From assembly GCA_902490365.1 (NCBI GenBank), contig CABUDQ010000003.1, forward strand, positions 10,124-74,123: a stretch of DNA of 64,000 nucleotides. Direction: 5' to 3'. The translations under genes and the position numbers were made by a program. The notes beneath the pieces were generated by a model, which searched no databases, was not told the origin of the DNA, and saw nothing but the letters and a program-made list of their open reading frames with translations. Of the stretch, positions 31,725-40,283 are shown one piece after another. The stretch is from an uncultured Collinsella sp. (lineage in GTDB: Bacteria; Actinomycetota; Coriobacteriia; Coriobacteriales; Coriobacteriaceae). Within the stretch, counting starts at the first letter, position 1. Every line of letters begins with the position of its first letter.

Positions 31725-32708
31725 ATGTCTCGGTATTGCGCCTCGTGCGGCAAGCTTCTTGAAGATAATGCCAAGTTCTGCACCTCGTGCGGTGCACCCG
31801 TTGAGCAAACAGCCGCGAGCGATAGCCAGCCCGCTTTTGAGCAGACCGGCTCCCTTGATACGCCGCAAGCCAAGGCGGACGACCCCCTCGCCTATAGCCC
31901 CGACCCCGCCGCAAGGACCGAAGCCGTCGAGACCACGCAGCGCATACCCGTCGCGAGCGGCTCGCCCCAACAGCAGCCGGCTCCCGCATACGCGCCCGCT
32001 TCGCCACAGACCCCCGCTCCCAAAAAGAGCGGCACCGGGCCGCTTATCGCCGTTATCGTTGTGCTGGTGGCGATCATCATCGCCCTGGTCATCTTCTTTG
32101 CGATCAGACCGTTCGACAACGCCGCCACGCAGACGACTGCCGAGGTAGCTAAGCTGCACCATGACGTCGACGACGATGACCTAAAGCCTCTCGGCAATCC
32201 CAACAGCCTGTACGACGATGATGACGATGACGACGAGGATGGCGGCGAAGCAACGCTCTCCGAGCAGAACCTCTACCGTCGCCTGAGCGAATACTACGAC
32301 TTGCTCGAAGATCTCGACAGCCAGGTCCGTGGCTGCGCGCAGAACTTCAACGGCAACTATCTGGAAGAGGATCGAACCACCCGTCAAAATCTCGCCGACG
32401 TCGCCGAGCGCACGGAGGACACCATCGAGCAGTATTACGACATCGTCGAGGACCTGGACGTCCCGACGAGCTCCAAGAACTACAGCTCCTGGAAGGATAT
32501 CATCGCCCTGTACGACGACCTGGATCACCGCATTGACGCAATCTGTGATGCCTGGGAGATCAGCCTGAAATACGCCAAGCCTGCGGACCACAAGAATGAG
32601 ATCGTGGCGCCGCTGTCGCGCGACAACGTGGCGGGCACCAATGACAATAAGTACCGCCTAGACTTTGAGGAGCGCTATCCCGGCGCTAAGCCTGTCGAGG
32701 TGAACTAG
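31725..32708 (+). CDS. Zinc-ribbon membrane protein with acidic extracellular region
   Basis: A 327-residue protein. The N-terminus is a double zinc ribbon (CASCGKLLEDNAKFCTSCG). A disordered Pro/Ala/Gln linker leads to one membrane span (about 110-132, GPLIAVIVVLVAIIIALVIFFAI), then an outer part with an Asp run (DDDDDDDE) and a helical domain. The ATG at 31725 follows GAAAGGAG. Proteins with an N-terminal zinc ribbon plus one span are common in Gram-positive bacteria and of unclear role. A strong promoter and a bidirectional terminator make it a single-gene unit. Confidence 0.75.
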   Translation: MSRYCASCGKLLEDNAKFCTSCGAPVEQTAASDSQPAFEQTGSLDTPQAKADDPLAYSPDPAARTEAVETTQRIPVASGSPQQQPAPAYAPASPQTPAPKKSGTGPLIAVIVVLVAIIIALVIFFAIRPFDNAATQTTAEVAKLHHDVDDDDLKPLGNPNSLYDDDDDDDEDGGEATLSEQNLYRRLSEYYDLLEDLDSQVRGCAQNFNGNYLEEDRTTRQNLADVAERTEDTIEQYYDIVEDLDVPTSSKNYSSWKDIIALYDDLDHRIDAICDAWEISLKYAKPADHKNEIVAPLSRDNVAGTNDNKYRLDFEERYPGAKPVEVN

Positions 32709-32726
32709 CGCTTTGTCGTTCCCGAG

Positions 32727-32784
32727 CCGGCAGTTAGGGACGTTCCTAAACTGCCGGCAGAAAAGGAACGTCCCTAACTGCCGG
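32727..32784. repeat. Perfect 21-bp palindrome, CCGGCAGTTAGGGACGTTCCT type
   Basis: Arms at 32727-32747 and 32764-32784 are exact complements with a 16-nt loop that contains another CTGCCGG. A degenerate copy of the same words (GGGGACGTTCCTTATCTGCCGGCA) is seen near 59191-59214. It precedes a separate terminator. Confidence 0.85.
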
Positions 32785-32786
32785 TC

Positions 32787-32828
32787 AAAAAAACGAGCGA
32801 GGATCGCGGGGTCCTCGCTCGTTTTTTT
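32787..32828. terminator. Bidirectional terminator
   Basis: ACGAGCGAGGA pairs with TCCTCGCTCGT, with A-run and T-run flanks of seven bases. It serves both the zinc-ribbon gene and topA, which converge here. Confidence 0.92.
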
Positions 32829-32850
32829 GGGCAATGTTTCGACTGCGCCG

Positions 32851-35427
32851 TTACTTGTCGGCGGCTGCTTTCTTGGCAGTCGACTTCTTCGCGGTCGTCT
32901 TCTTGGCGGCAGTGGCTTTCTTAGCCGTCGTCTTCTTTGCCGTGCTCGCCTTGGTTGTGGTCTTGCGACCGCGGGCGGGCTTCTTCTCCTTGGTCGGGCA
33001 GTCCATGTTGACGCAGATACGCCACGGACCGCGCGCCGTGTTGACCACCACGATGGGGGCGCCGCACTCGGGGCAGGTCTCGCCCGTCGCCTCGAGCTTG
33101 CCGCGCGCCGGCAGCGGATAGCTCACGCCGCAGTCATCGTAGTTGGTGCAGCGGATAAAGCGCTTGCCGCTCTTCTCGCTCTTGTGCGCGATCAGGTCGC
33201 CGTGACGTCCGGCCTCGGCACACACCTTGCACTCGCCCACCTTAAGGTCGGGCTCGTAGTTGGTGGGGCATGTGGGGTTCACGCAGATCTCGAAAGCCTT
33301 CTGGCGGAACGGCTGGCACTTAATGCGCGGTGCGCCGCATTCGGGGCACACGGCAGCCTCGCCCTCGAGCGGGCTCACCTTGACGCCGCTCGGCACCGGA
33401 TAGGTCACATCGCAGTCGGGCCATCCCATGCAGCCGATAAAGCTGCCGCGGGTCTTGGCGCTCGTCTTCATAACCAAGTCCTTGCCGCACTTGGGGCAGG
33501 CGCCCACGCGCGCATCGGCCGTGACGGCGTCGCTGATGGCGTCGCCCAGCTCCTGCGTGTGCTTGAGCAGCTCGTCGAGCACGCCGGCCAGCAGCGCGCG
33601 CGAGTGCGTCACGACATGCTCTTCGGTATCCTCGCCGCGCTCCACGCGGGTCATGTCGCCGTCGAGCTCACTGGTCATATCGGGGCTCGTGATGCGCGGG
33701 GCAAACTGCGACAGTGCATCGATGATGGCGATACCCAGCTGGCTCGGCTCCACGGGATCGTTTTTGAGGTAGCGCACGGCGTACAGGCGCTCGATGATGC
33801 TCGCGCGCGTGGACTTGGTACCCAGGCCGCGCTTCTCCATCTCCTGCACGAGCTTGCCCTGGCTGTAGCGCGCGGGCGGCTCGGTCTGCTTGGCCTCGAG
33901 CTTAATGTCGAACACATCGACCGTGTCACCCTGCTCCAGCGGCGGCATCTGCTCGTCGCGCTTGAGTCCGTACGGGTACGCCTCGCGGAAACCCGGGGTC
34001 ACGAGCACATCGCCCGAAGCCACGAACGGCTCGCCGTTCACGTCGAGCTCGAGCTTGGTGTTCTCGATGGTCGCGGGACCCATAAGCGTCGCCAGAAAGC
34101 GGCGGGCGATGAGGTCGTAGAGCTTGCGCTGGCCGCCATCGAGCGCAGACGGGTCGCCCTCGCCCGTAGGATAGATAGGCGGGTGGTCGGTGGTCTCGAC
34201 TTTGCCGCGCGTGGGCTTCATGGGGCCGGCGAGCACCTTTTTGCATACAGGTGCCAGCGCCGGATTGATCTTTGCCAGGTCGCTCACCACGGCGCCCAGG
34301 TCGAGCGTCGCGGGGTACACGGTGTTGTCGACACGCGGGTAGCTGATGAGGCCTGCCATGTAGAGGGACTCGGCGATGCGCATGGTACGCGCAGGCGAGA
34401 TGCCCTCGGCTGCGGCGGCAGCCTGCAGCGAAGTGGTCGCAAACGGCGTGGGCGGCTGCTGCTTGCGCGAACGCTTGGTCACCGCGGCGACGGTTGCCGT
34501 CGCAACGCCGTCAACATGGCCGTACGCCGTCTCGGCAGCATCCTTGTCGGTAAAGCGCGCCGTCTTGTGCGCAATCTTAAAGCGGTCGTCCTCGGCAGCA
34601 CCCTGCGCGGCGCCCATGCCGCGGATCTGCCAATAGTCCTCGGGCACAAACGCCATGCGCTCGCGCTCGCGCTCAACCACCAGGGCGAGCGTCGGCGTCT
34701 GCACGCGGCCGGCGGAACGCACGTTGCCAAAGCCGCCAAACTTGGCGAGCGTCAGGTAGCGCGTGAGCACCGCGCCCCAAATGAGGTCGATGTGCTGACG
34801 GCTCTCGCCGGCGTCGGCCAAGTTCTGGTCGAGCGAGACGAGATTATCAAAGGCCTGCGTAATCTCGGCCTTGGTAAACGAAGAATACTGGGCGCGGGCG
34901 ACCGGCAAGTCGGGCGCAACCTCGCGCACCTTGTTGAGGGCGTCCGAACCGATCAGCTCGCCCTCGCGATCGAAGTCCGTGGCGATAATGACGCTGTCGG
35001 ACTTTTTAGCGAGGTTCTTGAGCGAACGAATGAGCTCCTTCTCGGCCGGCAGCTTAATGACAGGCGCCCAAGTGAGGTAAGGCAGGCTCTCGAGCTTCCA
35101 GCCCTTGATGGAAATGCCATCGGCAAGGAACGGCTTGCGCTTGGTGTCGTAAGGCGGACGAGCCAGGCCATCGGGCATGTCGGCCGGCAGTATCTCACCG
35201 TCCTCGGTGACCGAATACCAGCCCAGCTTTTTATCGAACAGCACGCTGTCGCAAAAATCGGGCGCAAGGATGTGACCGGCAAGGCCGATCGTCACGCACT
35301 CCTCGCCCTTCCACTCAAAACGGTAGATGGCGGTGTTGTACACCTTGTCCTTTTTGGGCTTGCCCGTGGACAGACGCTCGGCAATCTGACGCGCGGCGTC
35401 GTTTTTCTCGGCGATGATGAGCTTCAA
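32851..35427 (-). CDS. topA: DNA topoisomerase I (type IA), archaeal-like architecture
   Basis: An 858-residue type IA topoisomerase that relaxes negative supercoils. TOPRIM residues are visible (IIAEKND with E7, and TDFDREGE with D151/D153/E155), and the catalytic Tyr is Y363 in LISYPRVDNTVYP. Residues ~650-815 hold four zinc-ribbon modules (CPKCGK, CPECGAP, CKVC, CPECGAP). The tail is a Lys/Thr/Ala repeat (KKTTAKKATAAKKTTAKK). The N-terminal words (MKLIIAEKNDAARQIAERL, GLAGHILAPDFC) recall archaeal TopA more than E. coli TopA. Single gene, upstream of nothing on its strand before the terminator. Confidence 0.93.
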   Translation of the reverse strand: MKLIIAEKNDAARQIAERLSTGKPKKDKVYNTAIYRFEWKGEECVTIGLAGHILAPDFCDSVLFDKKLGWYSVTEDGEILPADMPDGLARPPYDTKRKPFLADGISIKGWKLESLPYLTWAPVIKLPAEKELIRSLKNLAKKSDSVIIATDFDREGELIGSDALNKVREVAPDLPVARAQYSSFTKAEITQAFDNLVSLDQNLADAGESRQHIDLIWGAVLTRYLTLAKFGGFGNVRSAGRVQTPTLALVVERERERMAFVPEDYWQIRGMGAAQGAAEDDRFKIAHKTARFTDKDAAETAYGHVDGVATATVAAVTKRSRKQQPPTPFATTSLQAAAAAEGISPARTMRIAESLYMAGLISYPRVDNTVYPATLDLGAVVSDLAKINPALAPVCKKVLAGPMKPTRGKVETTDHPPIYPTGEGDPSALDGGQRKLYDLIARRFLATLMGPATIENTKLELDVNGEPFVASGDVLVTPGFREAYPYGLKRDEQMPPLEQGDTVDVFDIKLEAKQTEPPARYSQGKLVQEMEKRGLGTKSTRASIIERLYAVRYLKNDPVEPSQLGIAIIDALSQFAPRITSPDMTSELDGDMTRVERGEDTEEHVVTHSRALLAGVLDELLKHTQELGDAISDAVTADARVGACPKCGKDLVMKTSAKTRGSFIGCMGWPDCDVTYPVPSGVKVSPLEGEAAVCPECGAPRIKCQPFRQKAFEICVNPTCPTNYEPDLKVGECKVCAEAGRHGDLIAHKSEKSGKRFIRCTNYDDCGVSYPLPARGKLEATGETCPECGAPIVVVNTARGPWRICVNMDCPTKEKKPARGRKTTTKASTAKKTTAKKATAAKKTTAKKSTAKKAAADK

Positions 35428-35481
35428 AAGAGGCTCCTATCTCGTATCTCTGCGGCTACGCCCGCCCGTATGGCGGCCGAC

Positions 35482-36165
35482 TTACGCCCTTGCTTGCTCA
35501 ATCTGCCCGATGAGCCAATCGCACCAGGCATCCATGCCCTCGCCCTTACGCGCGCTAACGGAAAACCGCGGCGCCTGCGGATTGAGGTCATCGAGTGTCT
35601 TAGTATACCTATCCATGTCAAAATCGAAAGCCGGGGCCACATCGACCTTGTTGAGCAGCTGCGCGCCGGCGTGCTGGAAGATGCCCGGGTACTTGATGGG
35701 CTTGTCGTCGCCCTCGGGCACCGAGAGAATCATGATGGACAGGTTTTCGCCCAGGTCAAAGTCGACTGGGCAGACCAGGTTACCCACGTTTTCGATAAAG
35801 ATGACGTCGATGTTTTGAAGACCCACAGCCTGGTCGAAGGCGTCAACTGCCTCCATGATCATGTTGCCCTCGAGGTGGCACAGGCCGCCCGTGTTGATCT
35901 GGATGGCGGGCATGCCGGCTTCCTTCATGGTGATGGCGTCGACATCCGAGGCGATATCGCCCTCGATGACGGCACAGCGCAGGCCGGCCTTGTCACGTAG
36001 ACGCTCGTTGGTGCCCAGGATCGTGGTAGTCTTGCCCGAGCCGGGGCTCGACAACACATTGATCACATAGGTGTTTGTCTCTTTAAATCGCTGTCGCAGC
36101 TGATCTGCCAGGCGCTCATTGCGCGACAGAATCGGCGACGCGATATCAATCGTTTTCTCGGCCAT
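35482..36165 (-). CDS. hypB: Hydrogenase nickel incorporation GTPase HypB
   Basis: A 227-residue GTPase. VLSSPGSGKTTT (P-loop), EGDIASDVDA, the metal-site pair C-H in GGLCHLEGN, IENVGNLVCPVDFDLGE and LLNKVD identify HypB. It helps load nickel into [NiFe] hydrogenase with HypA. There is no N-terminal His-rich stretch. hypA is directly upstream, but no hydrogenase or other hyp gene is in the window. Confidence 0.93.
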   Translation of the reverse strand: MAEKTIDIASPILSRNERLADQLRQRFKETNTYVINVLSSPGSGKTTTILGTNERLRDKAGLRCAVIEGDIASDVDAITMKEAGMPAIQINTGGLCHLEGNMIMEAVDAFDQAVGLQNIDVIFIENVGNLVCPVDFDLGENLSIMILSVPEGDDKPIKYPGIFQHAGAQLLNKVDVAPAFDFDMDRYTKTLDDLNPQAPRFSVSARKGEGMDAWCDWLIGQIEQARA

Positions 36166-36220
36166 ACTTAACGCTCCTTACTTTGGCCCCTTTATACCCC
36201 ATCGCTAGATGGCTAGCGGG

Positions 36221-36577
36221 CTAATCGTCGGGGGTTTCGATTTCGATACTTGCGATATCGAGCTCGCGGCCGTGCAGTAGGCGCACGTTGGCACCACCAC
36301 ACTGGGGACAGCGACAGTGGAAGCGATCGTGGTCGAAAACCTCGCCGCAGTCCAGACACTCGCTTTGTGGATGGACCTCCTCCACGGCAAGCTCGCAGCC
36401 TCGCGTGAGCGGGTCCTCGTCGCGAAATGTCTCCCACGCAAAGTCGAGCGCCTCGCGCACGACCTCGGTCATATCCCCGATACGCAGCGTTACCAAAACG
36501 GCGCGCGAGGCCCCCGCCCCACGCGCCGCGCGAATCACTGTATCGAGTATGCCGTTGACAATGCCAACCTCGTGCAT
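36221..36577 (-). CDS. hypA: Hydrogenase nickel metallochaperone HypA
   Basis: A 118-residue protein starting MHEVGI, with His2 as the nickel ligand. The zinc site is CLDC and CPQC (SECLDCGEVFDHDRFHCRCPQCGGANVRLL), and the C-terminus ELDIASIEIE is standard. It passes nickel to hydrogenase (or urease) apoenzymes with HypB. It starts 6 bases after the tatC stop, which ties nickel delivery to the Tat operon, a reasonable link since [NiFe] hydrogenases are Tat substrates. Confidence 0.93.
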   Translation of the reverse strand: MHEVGIVNGILDTVIRAARGAGASRAVLVTLRIGDMTEVVREALDFAWETFRDEDPLTRGCELAVEEVHPQSECLDCGEVFDHDRFHCRCPQCGGANVRLLHGRELDIASIEIETPDD

Positions 36578-36583
36578 ACCGAT

Positions 36584-37375
36584 TTACTCCTCGTCGTCCT
36601 CGTCGTCCGAGAACAGGTCCAGACGGCTCACGAACAGGCCCTCCTTGCCCTCGCGCGCGGTAATGACCACGCGGGCAATGGCGAGCGAGATCTCGTAGAG
36701 CGAGAGCAGGGCGCCGTACATTAGGCCCAGGGTGACGGGCGAGCCGTCGGGCGTAATCACAGCCGAACCCACGAGCAGGCCTACGTACACGTAGCGCCAG
36801 GCGCTGCGGAAGGCCGCGTAGGACACGATGTGGAAAACAGACAGGTAGAAGATGATGAGCGGCAGCTCAAACGCCACACCAAAGCCGATCATAAAGAGCA
36901 GCTCCATGTTGACGTAGTTCTCCAGGTCGGGCAGCGCCGTAGCGACGGCCGAGGTCTCGCCGATGAGCCACTCAAAGCCCGCCGGGATAATGATGAAGTA
37001 GCAGAAGATGGCACCCAGGAAGAACAGCACCGTCGAGGCGAGCACCGTGGGCACAACCCATTTGCGCTCGTTGGGGCGCAGTGCCGGCAGGAAAAATGCC
37101 AGGATCTGCCAGATGATCATGGGCGTGCACATGACCACGGCCATCTTGATGGCCAGCGAGAAGCGCAGTCCAAAGCCGCCGAGCGTGGTGGTGATGTAGA
37201 ACTTACCGTCCGGCACAAAGGAGCGGATGGGGTCTTCCAAGATGTCGAGCACCACGGGCGTGGCGAAATACAGCACGATAGCGGCGGCAAATACCGAGAC
37301 GACCACGATGGTCAAGCGGCGACGGAGCTCTCCCAAATGATCGAAGAGCGGCATTCGCGCAGGTCCGATAGGCAT
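36584..37375 (-). CDS. tatC: Sec-independent translocase TatC
   Basis: A 263-residue, six-span membrane protein. MPLFDHLGELRRRL is the conserved N-terminal cytosolic motif that recognises twin-arginine signals; FYLSVFHIVSYAAFRSAWRYVYVGLLVGSAVITPDGSP contains the TPD motif. The acidic C-terminus (SDDEDDEE) is long. The start overlaps the stop of the TatB gene (TAATG). Confidence 0.94.
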   Translation of the reverse strand: MPIGPARMPLFDHLGELRRRLTIVVVSVFAAAIVLYFATPVVLDILEDPIRSFVPDGKFYITTTLGGFGLRFSLAIKMAVVMCTPMIIWQILAFFLPALRPNERKWVVPTVLASTVLFFLGAIFCYFIIIPAGFEWLIGETSAVATALPDLENYVNMELLFMIGFGVAFELPLIIFYLSVFHIVSYAAFRSAWRYVYVGLLVGSAVITPDGSPVTLGLMYGALLSLYEISLAIARVVITAREGKEGLFVSRLDLFSDDEDDEE

Positions 37376-37968
37376 TACTCATCGCCTCCCTTCGGGGCGT
37401 CGGCGGCAGCGGTGTCGTCCTCGGCCTCGAGCTCGCGAGCAAGCTGGTCGACGACGGCTTTGCGCTTGCGGGGACGACGGGCGTAGAGGTCAGCCGTCGT
37501 GGGCTCTGCCGGCTCGGGCTCGGGCTCGGGCTCCGGCTCTGCAGCAGGCTCGGGCTCGACGACAGGCTCGGCGGCAGCGGCAGGCTCGGCGCTCTCGGCC
37601 TCGGACTCCTCAGCAGCACCCTCGCCCTCGGCGGCAGCCTCGCACGCGGCCTTCTCGGCGGCAAGGCGGGCACGGCGCTCGGCAAAGGTCTCCTTCTTTG
37701 CGGGCGCAGCCGTCTCGACGGCATCCTCGTCTGCATCGGAATCGTCATCGACGGCAGCCTTCTTGGGCTTGACCGGGGCCGACGCGGCTTCACTCACCGG
37801 ATCGATTATCTCGGACTGAACAACGGCCGTCATCTTTTCCTGCGTCTCGCGGAACTGACGGATGGCACGGCCGATCGTGCGGCCCATCTGTGGGAGCTTA
37901 TCCGGGCCAAACAGCAAAAAGCCGAAGACCACGATGATCGCGAGCTCACCCTCTCCAATACCAAACAC
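37375..37968 (-). CDS. tatB: TatA/TatB-family translocase subunit with long acidic C-terminus
   Basis: A 197-residue protein. The first 20 residues (MFGIGEGELAIIVVFGFLLFGPDKLPQMGR) are the membrane anchor and the FGP-x-LP hinge of TatA/B; an amphipathic helix follows. Residues 80-190 are low complexity, rich in Glu, Ala and Pro, with an EPEPEPEP run. Starts at GTG after GGAGG; no ATG fits. TatA and TatB cannot be separated with certainty; the FGIGEGE start is closer to TatB. Confidence 0.85.
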   Translation of the reverse strand: MFGIGEGELAIIVVFGFLLFGPDKLPQMGRTIGRAIRQFRETQEKMTAVVQSEIIDPVSEAASAPVKPKKAAVDDDSDADEDAVETAAPAKKETFAERRARLAAEKAACEAAAEGEGAAEESEAESAEPAAAAEPVVEPEPAAEPEPEPEPEPAEPTTADLYARRPRKRKAVVDQLARELEAEDDTAAADAPKGGDE

Positions 37969-38121
37969 ACATACCTCCAAGGCTCGATGTGAGTCGAGCC
38001 CGCACCGCGCCATTCGGCCGGAACTCGTCTATTCATTCGGTCAAGTATAGCGCCCGGACGCCAAAACGTCCGAGCGCATCACAAACATATGCCAAACGGC
38101 ACGCCCTTTTGGGGGCAAAGA

Positions 38122-38436
38122 TTATGCAGCGGTGATCGAAATCTCCTGGTCGACACCCAACAGCTGAACCACGCGCATCACCGGGGGCTGCACATTGGTG
38201 CAGCTAAAGCGCTTGCCGTGGTCGGCCGCGTGGTGCGCGGCGCCCACGAGCACGCCAATGCCCGTCGAATCGATGTAGCTCACCTGGGCAAAATCGAGCT
38301 CAACGGCCTCAGTGGGCTGCTCGAGCGCCAGGTCGATGGCATTGCGCAGGCTATCGGCGTTAGAGATATCGATCTCACCGGTCACCTTAATGGTGTAGAG
38401 CTCTGGCGTGGGGTTGGTGGAAATACCCAAATCCAT
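38122..38436 (-). CDS. STAS-domain anti-sigma factor antagonist
   Basis: A 104-residue SpoIIAA-like protein. VELDFAQVSYIDSTGIGVLVGAA contains the phosphorylatable Ser57 (DSTG). Such proteins bind an anti-sigma kinase when unphosphorylated and free the sigma factor. No partner kinase gene is adjacent. It lies downstream of the aminotransferase gene on the same strand, 51 bases away. Confidence 0.88.
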   Translation of the reverse strand: MDLGISTNPTPELYTIKVTGEIDISNADSLRNAIDLALEQPTEAVELDFAQVSYIDSTGIGVLVGAAHHAADHGKRFSCTNVQPPVMRVVQLLGVDQEISITAA

Positions 38437-38487
38437 GTATACGCTCCTTTACGTATCGAAAGTGCGGATAGTACGGGAAGCCGCGCG

Positions 38488-39792
38488 TTAGGCGCGCTCG
38501 GCACGCGCAAGCTCGGCAGCGACAAGCTTAACGGCCAGCACCAGCACATCGAGCGCGGCCTCCAGGTCCTCGACCGTGGGATAGCTCGGCGCGATGCGGA
38601 TGTTGGTGTCGCGCGGGTCCTTGCCATAGGGCCAGGTGGCACCGGCCGGCGTGAGCTTGACGCCCAGGTCGGCGCAAAGCGCGGCGACCTTTTGGGCCGA
38701 GCCCTCGGGACCATCGAAGCTTACAAAGTAGCCGCCGCGGGGGTGCGTCCAAGTGGCGCAGCCCGTGTCGCCCAAGCCCTCGGTGAGCTTGCGCTCGACG
38801 GCCTCAAAGCGCGGGCGCAGGAACTCGGCATGCTTTTTCATGTGCTCCTTGACCGCCTCGATGGTGGGAAGGAAACGCACGTGACGCAGCTGGTTGAGCT
38901 TGTCGGCGCTAATAAGACCGGCCTTCAGGCGCTTGGAGAACTCGGCGATGACCGCGGGGCTCGCACCGATAAAGCCGATGCCGGCACCCGGGAAGGTGAT
39001 CTTGGACGTCGAGGCAAAGGCCACCACGCGGTCCTCGGTGCCCGCCGCGCGGGCAAGATCGAAGATGTTGGCGAGCTCGTCGGTCTCGTCGTACAGGTCG
39101 TGCACGCAGTAGGCGTTGTCCCAGAAGATGCGGAAATCGGGCGCGGCCGTGGGCATCTCGACCAGGCGACGCACAGTGTCCTCGCTAAAGGTGATGCCCG
39201 TGGGGTTGGAATACTTGGGCACGCACCAGATGCCCTTGATGGAGTCGTCGGTGGCAACCAGGCGCTCAACCTCGTCCATGTCGGGGCCGTTGTCGGTCAT
39301 CGCGACGGGGACGTTCTCGATGCCCAAGTCGGCGGTGATGCCAAAGTGGCGATCGTAGCCGGGAACGGGGCACAGGAACTTGACCTTCTTGCCGTCGTGC
39401 GCTGCCTCGTAAGCCTCCCAAGGGTCGCTGCCGCACGAGCCGCAACGCCAGAACATACCGGCGATATCGTGCTCGATCAGCAGGCTCGATGAGCCCAGTA
39501 CGAGCGTCTGCTCGGCAGGACAACCCAGGAACTCCCCCGCCAGCTTGCGTGCCGAGGGAATGCCCTCGAAGCAACCGTAGTTGGAGCAGTCGACATTGCC
39601 GTCGTGCAGATCGGCATCGGCATTGAGGATATCGAGCATGGGGCGAGAAATGTTCACCTGGGAGGGCGACGGCTTGCCGCGCGCCATGTCGAGCGCCAGG
39701 CCCTTGGCCTTGACCTCGGCAACCTCGGCTTTAAGCGCCTCGATGGCGGCATCGAGTTCGGTGGTTTCCATCTTCTGGTAGATCGTCTGCAT
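38488..39792 (-). CDS. Class I/II aminotransferase, probable aspartate aminotransferase (MocR-like class)
   Basis: A 434-residue PLP enzyme. ALDMARGKPSPSQVNIS, NPTGITFSEDTVRRLV, FWDNAYCVHDL (PLP-binding D225 and Y228) and STSKITFPGAGIGFIGAS with Lys264 as the Schiff-base residue are present. The MARGKPSPxQ start and the sequence around the Lys match the Aminotran_MocR/subgroup Ic aspartate aminotransferases of Actinobacteria and Firmicutes. It likely makes aspartate from oxaloacetate and glutamate. There is no DNA-binding domain, so it is not a MocR regulator. Confidence 0.85.
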   Translation of the reverse strand: MQTIYQKMETTELDAAIEALKAEVAEVKAKGLALDMARGKPSPSQVNISRPMLDILNADADLHDGNVDCSNYGCFEGIPSARKLAGEFLGCPAEQTLVLGSSSLLIEHDIAGMFWRCGSCGSDPWEAYEAAHDGKKVKFLCPVPGYDRHFGITADLGIENVPVAMTDNGPDMDEVERLVATDDSIKGIWCVPKYSNPTGITFSEDTVRRLVEMPTAAPDFRIFWDNAYCVHDLYDETDELANIFDLARAAGTEDRVVAFASTSKITFPGAGIGFIGASPAVIAEFSKRLKAGLISADKLNQLRHVRFLPTIEAVKEHMKKHAEFLRPRFEAVERKLTEGLGDTGCATWTHPRGGYFVSFDGPEGSAQKVAALCADLGVKLTPAGATWPYGKDPRDTNIRIAPSYPTVEDLEAALDVLVLAVKLVAAELARAERA

Positions 39793-39869
39793 GGGGTGCG
39801 ACCTTTCGCGAAGCGGTACGTTGCAGTTCGTCTAAGTATAGACCGCCATCGTCGCAACGTTATGAAGCC

Positions 39870-39890
39870 GTGATAGATTAAGTCTATCAC
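39870..39890. promoter_or_regulatory. 8-bp palindrome GTGATAGA-TTAAG-TCTATCAC
   Basis: A perfect inverted repeat with a 5-base spacer lies between the divergent aminotransferase and the small ORF at 39943. It is a candidate operator. Confidence 0.45.
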
Positions 39891-39942
39891 AATGAATTAC
39901 GAATCGCCGCGCATGCCGGCGTGGAGCGCCCAAGGAGGCACT

Positions 39943-40197
39943 ATGGAGTACGGATCGTTCCAGGCCGAGGAATTCGGCGACCTGCAGCGCCTGGTCGACG
40001 GACTGTTTTACGACCGCCACGCCATCGACCGCCTGGATCTGATCGTACAGGCCGAAATCTTGGACCTGGCGCCCGACCTCATGGAGATCGTGAATCTTTT
40101 GCCGCCCGGCTACTACGACCGCCAGTCACTTTGCGACCAGCTCAACTCCGCCTTGGCCGCCCACGGCTGGGGCGCCGTCTACGGAACGGTGGAATAA
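39943..40197 (+). CDS. Small protein of unknown function
   Basis: An 84-residue acidic protein, MEYGSFQAEEFGDLQRLVDGLFYDRHAI ... LMEIVNLLPPGYYDRQSLCDQLNSALAAHGWGAVYGTVE. The ATG at 39943 follows AAGGAGG, a strong site, so it is probably expressed. No motif or membrane span is seen. I recognise no family. A bidirectional terminator closes it against nhaA. Confidence 0.65.
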   Translation: MEYGSFQAEEFGDLQRLVDGLFYDRHAIDRLDLIVQAEILDLAPDLMEIVNLLPPGYYDRQSLCDQLNSALAAHGWGAVYGTVE

Positions 40198-40200
40198 GCC

Positions 40201-40228
40201 TAGTCATTTAAGAACGTCCCCAATGACT
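40201..40228. repeat. 28-base GTCCCC repeat unit, copy 1
   Basis: The unit TAGTCATTTAAGAACG-TCCCCAATGACT is found unchanged at 56666-56693 and in a diverged form at 56707-56734. Its ends (TAGTCATT/AATGACTA) pair. It lies just after a stop codon, next to a terminator. Confidence 0.8.
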
Positions 40229-40267
40229 AAAACGCTGCCTGTGATGGTATTCACAGGCAGCGTTTTC
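40229..40267. terminator. Bidirectional terminator
   Basis: AAAACGCTGCCTGTGA pairs with TCACAGGCAGCGTTTT. It serves the small ORF and nhaA, which converge. Confidence 0.9.
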
Positions 40268-40283
40268 AAACTTGTATGTGCCC

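Noticed and set aside
32713..36000. Plus-strand ORF of 1095 codons opposite topA and hypB
   Set aside because: It is antisense to two well-supported genes, with Arg/Leu/Ala/His-rich composition typical of complement frames in GC-rich DNA.
38488..39792. MocR-type regulator
   Set aside because: There is no N-terminal winged helix; the protein is an aminotransferase domain only.
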